Shown here: positions 33,074 to 35,357 of the stretch, piece after piece
Numbering within the stretch: the first letter of the stretch is position 1
How the letters are laid out: each line of letters begins with the position of its first letter
NCBI GenBank assembly: GCA_900542175.1
Contig: UQNC01000018.1
Span: 1 to 35,357, forward strand
Reading direction: 5' to 3'
DNA: 35,357 nucleotides
Source of the DNA: an uncultured Collinsella sp.
GTDB taxonomy: Bacteria; Actinomycetota; Coriobacteriia; Coriobacteriales; Coriobacteriaceae
The notes under the pieces: model-generated
What the model was told of the DNA's origin: nothing
Seen by the model: only the letters and a program-made list of their open reading frames with translations
Database searches by the model: none
Made by a program: the position numbers and the translations under genes

Positions 33074-33883
33074 ATGTCTCGCCTGCACCTTCATATCCTC
33101 GGCAGCGGCTCAAAAGGCAACTGCGCACTCGTCGAGGGGCCTCAGGGGCTCATCATGATCGACAACGGCCTGTCCCGCCGCGAGACACTTAAACGCATGG
33201 CGGAGCTTGGCCTCTCGGCAGACGACGTCGCCTCTCTTGTAATCACCCATGAGCATGGTGACCATATCAAGGGGCTCGATGTATGGTGCAAGCACTGGCA
33301 TGGTCCCCTCTTTGCCAGCAGGGACACCCTTTCATGCAAAGAAAACCTCGCGCACCTGCCCGTAGAGGAATTTGACCCCGGCGACACGCTCCCCATTGCC
33401 GGCATCCACGTGCAAACCTACTCAACATCGCACGATGTCATCAATCCTGTCGGCTATCGATTTAATGCTCTCGATGATTCCATTGGGTTTGCCACCGACA
33501 CCGGAGAGTTATCGAGCAAGGCCATAGGCATCCTCAAAGACTGTCGAGTTCTCGCGCTCGAAAGCAACCACGATGTAGCTATGCTGCGCGAAGGAGCGTA
33601 CCCCCGCTTTCTTCAGGAGCGCATCCTGTCCACAAAGGGGCACCTCTCCAACAACCAGGCCGCCGAAGCCGCGCGCGAACTTGTTACCGATCGCACCGAA
33701 CAGCTCATCGCCATGCATATCAGCCAGGACAATAATCGTCCAAGCCTTACCGTCAAAAGCTATGCCAACGCGCTTGATGCAAGTCTCGATGATGAACTCG
33801 GCAGTTCTGTCACCCGTCTTCAAGGGCCACGGAAGCTCTCGATACGCCCTGCAAGTCAGTATCAACCGACAACTATTCAATAG
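33074..33883 (+). CDS. Metallo-beta-lactamase-fold hydrolase, WalJ/YycJ type
   Basis: A 269-aa cytosolic MBL-fold protein, a likely nuclease or phosphodiesterase. It opens MSRLHLHILGSGSKGNCALVE, the WalJ/YycJ start, and carries the metal motif THEHGDHIKGLDV (His59, His61, Asp63, His64), GFATDTGELS, LALESNHD and the late His of IAMHISQDNN. In Firmicutes walJ adjoins the WalK/WalR genes; no such genes are near here. ATG at 33074 is chosen for the family N-terminus; a longer frame from 32993 overlaps tilS. GGA at -7 is a modest ribosome site. Confidence 0.9.
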   Translation: MSRLHLHILGSGSKGNCALVEGPQGLIMIDNGLSRRETLKRMAELGLSADDVASLVITHEHGDHIKGLDVWCKHWHGPLFASRDTLSCKENLAHLPVEEFDPGDTLPIAGIHVQTYSTSHDVINPVGYRFNALDDSIGFATDTGELSSKAIGILKDCRVLALESNHDVAMLREGAYPRFLQERILSTKGHLSNNQAAEAARELVTDRTEQLIAMHISQDNNRPSLTVKSYANALDASLDDELGSSVTRLQGPRKLSIRPASQYQPTTIQ

Positions 33884-33899
33884 CCCCTCAAGACAACAA

Positions 33900-33931
33900 A
33901 AGGGGGCTGGGAATCACTTCCCAGCCCCCTT
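33900..33931. terminator. Bidirectional terminator between WalJ-type and hsp20 genes
   Basis: Perfect 14-bp stem AAGGGGGCTGGGAA-TCAC-TTCCCAGCCCCCTT. On the minus strand TTTTGTTG follows. Lies between convergent genes. Confidence 0.85.
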
Positions 33932-33963
33932 AACTCATACTCTCGATTGAAGCAGAGCCATCG

Positions 33964-34395
33964 TTAGTCGATGGAGATCTTCGTGACGTTCTTCTTCTCG
34001 ACGATCTTAGGAACCGTAACGGTGAGGATGCCGTCAGCATACTTTGCAGAGAGGCCCTCGCTCGAAGCGTCCTTCAGATATACGCCACGCGTCGCGCTGT
34101 ACGAGCTAAACTCCTTCTGGAGGAAGTTCTTACCCTCGTTTTCGGCGCTCTCCTCGACGTTCACGCTGATGGACAGGCGACCCTCATTGAGCTCAACGTC
34201 GATGTCATCCTTGGCGACACCGGTCAGATACGCCTTGACCTCGTAGCCATCGCCCTTGTCCTCAACGTCAACGGGGAACGCCTTGGAGGCAATCGAGTTG
34301 TTTGCAAGGTCGGTCATATCATCAAACAGATCGAACAGCGAGCTAGCAGAAGGACGAACGCCAAAAACCGAACGATAAGGAACCATGCTTGCCAT
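33964..34395 (-). CDS. Small heat shock protein, Hsp20/alpha-crystallin family
   Basis: A 143-aa ATP-independent holdase that binds unfolding proteins and forms oligomers. Residues 40-135 form the alpha-crystallin domain: FPVDVEDKGDGYEVKAYLTGVAKDDIDVEL, then RLSISVNVEE, FLQKEFSSYSATRGVYL, and the closing YADGILTVTVPK; the tail is short with a possible IxI-like KISID. AAAGGAG nine bases upstream sets ATG 34395; an in-frame ATG lies three codons later. No CIRCE element or clear HspR site is found in the upstream region, though a TATATATG dyad is present. Confidence 0.94.
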   Translation of the reverse strand: MASMVPYRSVFGVRPSASSLFDLFDDMTDLANNSIASKAFPVDVEDKGDGYEVKAYLTGVAKDDIDVELNEGRLSISVNVEESAENEGKNFLQKEFSSYSATRGVYLKDASSEGLSAKYADGILTVTVPKIVEKKNVTKISID

Positions 34396-34461
34396 GTTTA
34401 CCACTCCTTTTAAGGACTGCCGAGCCATCTTCTAGGTGACTGGGACTTCTTTTGACGCTCT

Positions 34462-34490
34462 TATATATGCCCACCCAGTGCCCATATATA
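34462..34490. promoter_or_regulatory. AT-rich inverted repeat upstream of hsp20
   Basis: TATATATG and CATATATA, 8 bases each, are separated by 13 bases and lie about 70-95 bp before the hsp20 start. Candidate operator or promoter element in an AT-rich 277-bp stretch (34396-34672) that otherwise shows no gene. Confidence 0.3.
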
Positions 34491-34627
34491 CATCGACTAT
34501 AAAGTTTTTTGAGTCCAGTACTATAAGCATATCTAAGTGTGTATGACTCAGGTTTTAGTAAGGTTAAGGTTCTTTGAACCAGAGCTTAAATAACAAGTAT
34601 GTTCGCAGCTACAAATAACAAGGGGCT

Positions 34628-34633
34628 TACAAT
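34628..34633 (+). promoter_or_regulatory. -10 box before the tail-anchored protein gene
   Basis: TACAAT lies 40 bp before the start at 34673. No clear -35 at the usual distance. Confidence 0.35.
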
Positions 34634-34672
34634 GAGCGCGTACACGTTGTTGGTAACGAGCTAAAGGGCATC

Positions 34673-35140
34673 ATGGACGACCAAAACCAGAACAATATGT
34701 TTATGCCGACGCAGGGCGAAGATACTTCTACGCAGCCGCCACGGTTCCATCGCCCCCACATCTCGCAAGAGCCCATCAATGACCCAGAGCCCGATTATGT
34801 GACGAGAAACCGATATCAAACGCTCGAGGATGCCCAAACGGGACGTAAACATATGGGCGTCGCCTCGGGAGACCCTGTATATCTGAAAGACGCACCATTA
34901 TCTAAAAACAGCGCAGCTAGTGATGAGCCGATGAAAGCATCCGCCGTCCATCAACAAAGAGGGCCTCGACCCAAGCAAACCTTGACGCATTCGGCTCGCT
35001 ATCTCGAAACGCCAAAACAGGGAAAGTCAATCTTCGTTTCGTCAAGTAAACGACGCAAGCAGCATCAGCTGACAATTCTGCTTTTGACCATTGCGGCCAT
35101 AGCAGTTGCCCTTGTTATACGATTTTTTTTCTTTAAATAA
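34673..35140 (+). CDS. Unknown tail-anchored membrane protein
   Basis: A 155-aa protein I do not recognise. Residues 1-125 are polar, rich in Gln, Pro, Asn, Thr and Asp, with little predicted fold; a basic cluster SSSKRRKQHQ (about 125-134) precedes one hydrophobic helix LTILLLTIAAIAVALVIRFFFFK at the very C-terminus. This is the layout of a tail-anchored protein with its bulk in the cytosol. AAAGGG at seven bases before ATG 34673 supports the start. Its base composition is more AT-rich than most neighbours. It lies between hsp20 and the 5S rRNA gene; no function can be inferred. Confidence 0.75.
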   Translation: MDDQNQNNMFMPTQGEDTSTQPPRFHRPHISQEPINDPEPDYVTRNRYQTLEDAQTGRKHMGVASGDPVYLKDAPLSKNSAASDEPMKASAVHQQRGPRPKQTLTHSARYLETPKQGKSIFVSSSKRRKQHQLTILLLTIAAIAVALVIRFFFFK

Positions 35141-35204
35141 AGGCTCAATACCGAAAACAACAAGATCGTCTGGTGTAATTGAGTCATTTACGCCCCGTAA
35201 ACGC

Positions 35205-35234
35205 AAAAAAGGGGGAGGCCGCGAGGCCTCCCCC
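35205..35234 (-). terminator. rRNA operon terminator, bidirectional
   Basis: Perfect 10-bp stem GGGGGAGGCC-GCGA-GGCCTCCCCC with a GNRA-type loop on +, followed on the minus strand by TTTTTT. It ends the rRNA operon and may also stop the + strand gene. Confidence 0.9.
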
Positions 35235-35270
35235 TTCTTCAAGTCATCAGACGGCTCGGTGCCGTCCACC

Positions 35271-35357
35271 GGTCAGCGGCGCCCTGGCCTCCCACGGGCT
35301 GACCCCGCAGTACTCTCGGCGCGATGGGGCTTAGCTTCCGGGTTCGGAACGGGACCG
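35271..35357 (-). rRNA. rrf: 5S ribosomal RNA, 3' part (runs off the window)
   Basis: Read on the minus strand the segment contains the hallmark 5S blocks CCGAACCCGGAAG, TAAGCCCCATCGCGCC and GAGAGTACTGCGGGGTC, in the order and spacing of loops B/C and helix IV-V. The 3' end is placed near 35271 by the final GCTGACC; the exact end is uncertain by several bases. The 5' part is beyond the window, and 23S and 16S genes are expected further right. Confidence 0.92.

Noticed and set aside
34500..34555. HspR (HAIR) site upstream of hsp20
   Set aside because: TTGAGT and ACTCA patches occur but not at the spacing of the CTTGAGT-N7-ACTCAAG consensus.

Overview
The window looks like a core-genome segment of a GC-rich Gram-positive gut bacterium of the Coriobacteriia, most likely Collinsella. 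This rests on remembered protein similarity, GC-rich codon use, strong AGGAGG-type ribosome sites and the gene mix; no database was searched. There is no prophage, insertion sequence with a transposase, CRISPR array or tRNA gene. The right edge enters an rRNA operon: the 3' part of a 5S rRNA on the minus strand, preceded (in + coordinates) by its terminator.

Layout, left to right. 134-3051: ilvE (-), a DedA membrane protein (-) and a short serine acetyltransferase cysE (+). 3165-7397: a minus-strand operon of a MarR regulator and a heterodimeric ABC exporter with one degenerate ATP site. 7579-9303: a small unknown protein, a nitroreductase and an unknown single-span membrane protein. 9388-12808: a Fis-type regulator with a degenerate AAA+ domain, a YeiH-type exporter and a divergent GntR/FadR regulator. 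12927-16428: glmS (-) and a LacI-type repressor (+), separated by 540 bp packed with palindromic repeats. 16542-19499: a HAD phosphatase, larE, a broken second copy of the HAD gene, and a secreted or anchored EndA-type nuclease. 19629-24436: a FusA2/EF-G-like GTPase and a three-gene polar amino acid ABC importer. 24788-28471: a RumA/RlmD-type rRNA methyltransferase, a PHP phosphatase and an aminotransferase. 28648-33025: the conserved tilS-hpt-ftsH cluster (-). 33074-35140: a WalJ-type metallo-hydrolase, an Hsp20 chaperone and an unknown tail-anchored protein.

The most unusual content is between genes. (1) Six hairpins share an asymmetric core around GGGACAG while their self-complementary arms differ from copy to copy. 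(2) Two very long hairpins with unrelated arms share the central nonamer ACTAAATGT; they bracket the substrate-binding protein gene of the amino acid importer. (3) Four copies of a 15-mer alternate in orientation at periods of 40, 41 and 40 bp between glmS and the LacI gene. (4) A CCGCCGTTC hairpin family ends several genes. The first two groups share a pattern, fixed centre with variable complementary arms, that simple copying does not explain.

Regulatory signals seen include a dyad, CTTTA-N6-TAAAG with a similar spacer, at both ilvE and the importer promoter, suggesting one amino-acid-responsive regulator; a direct repeat over the marR promoter; and a LacI-like dyad just upstream of the LacI-family gene.
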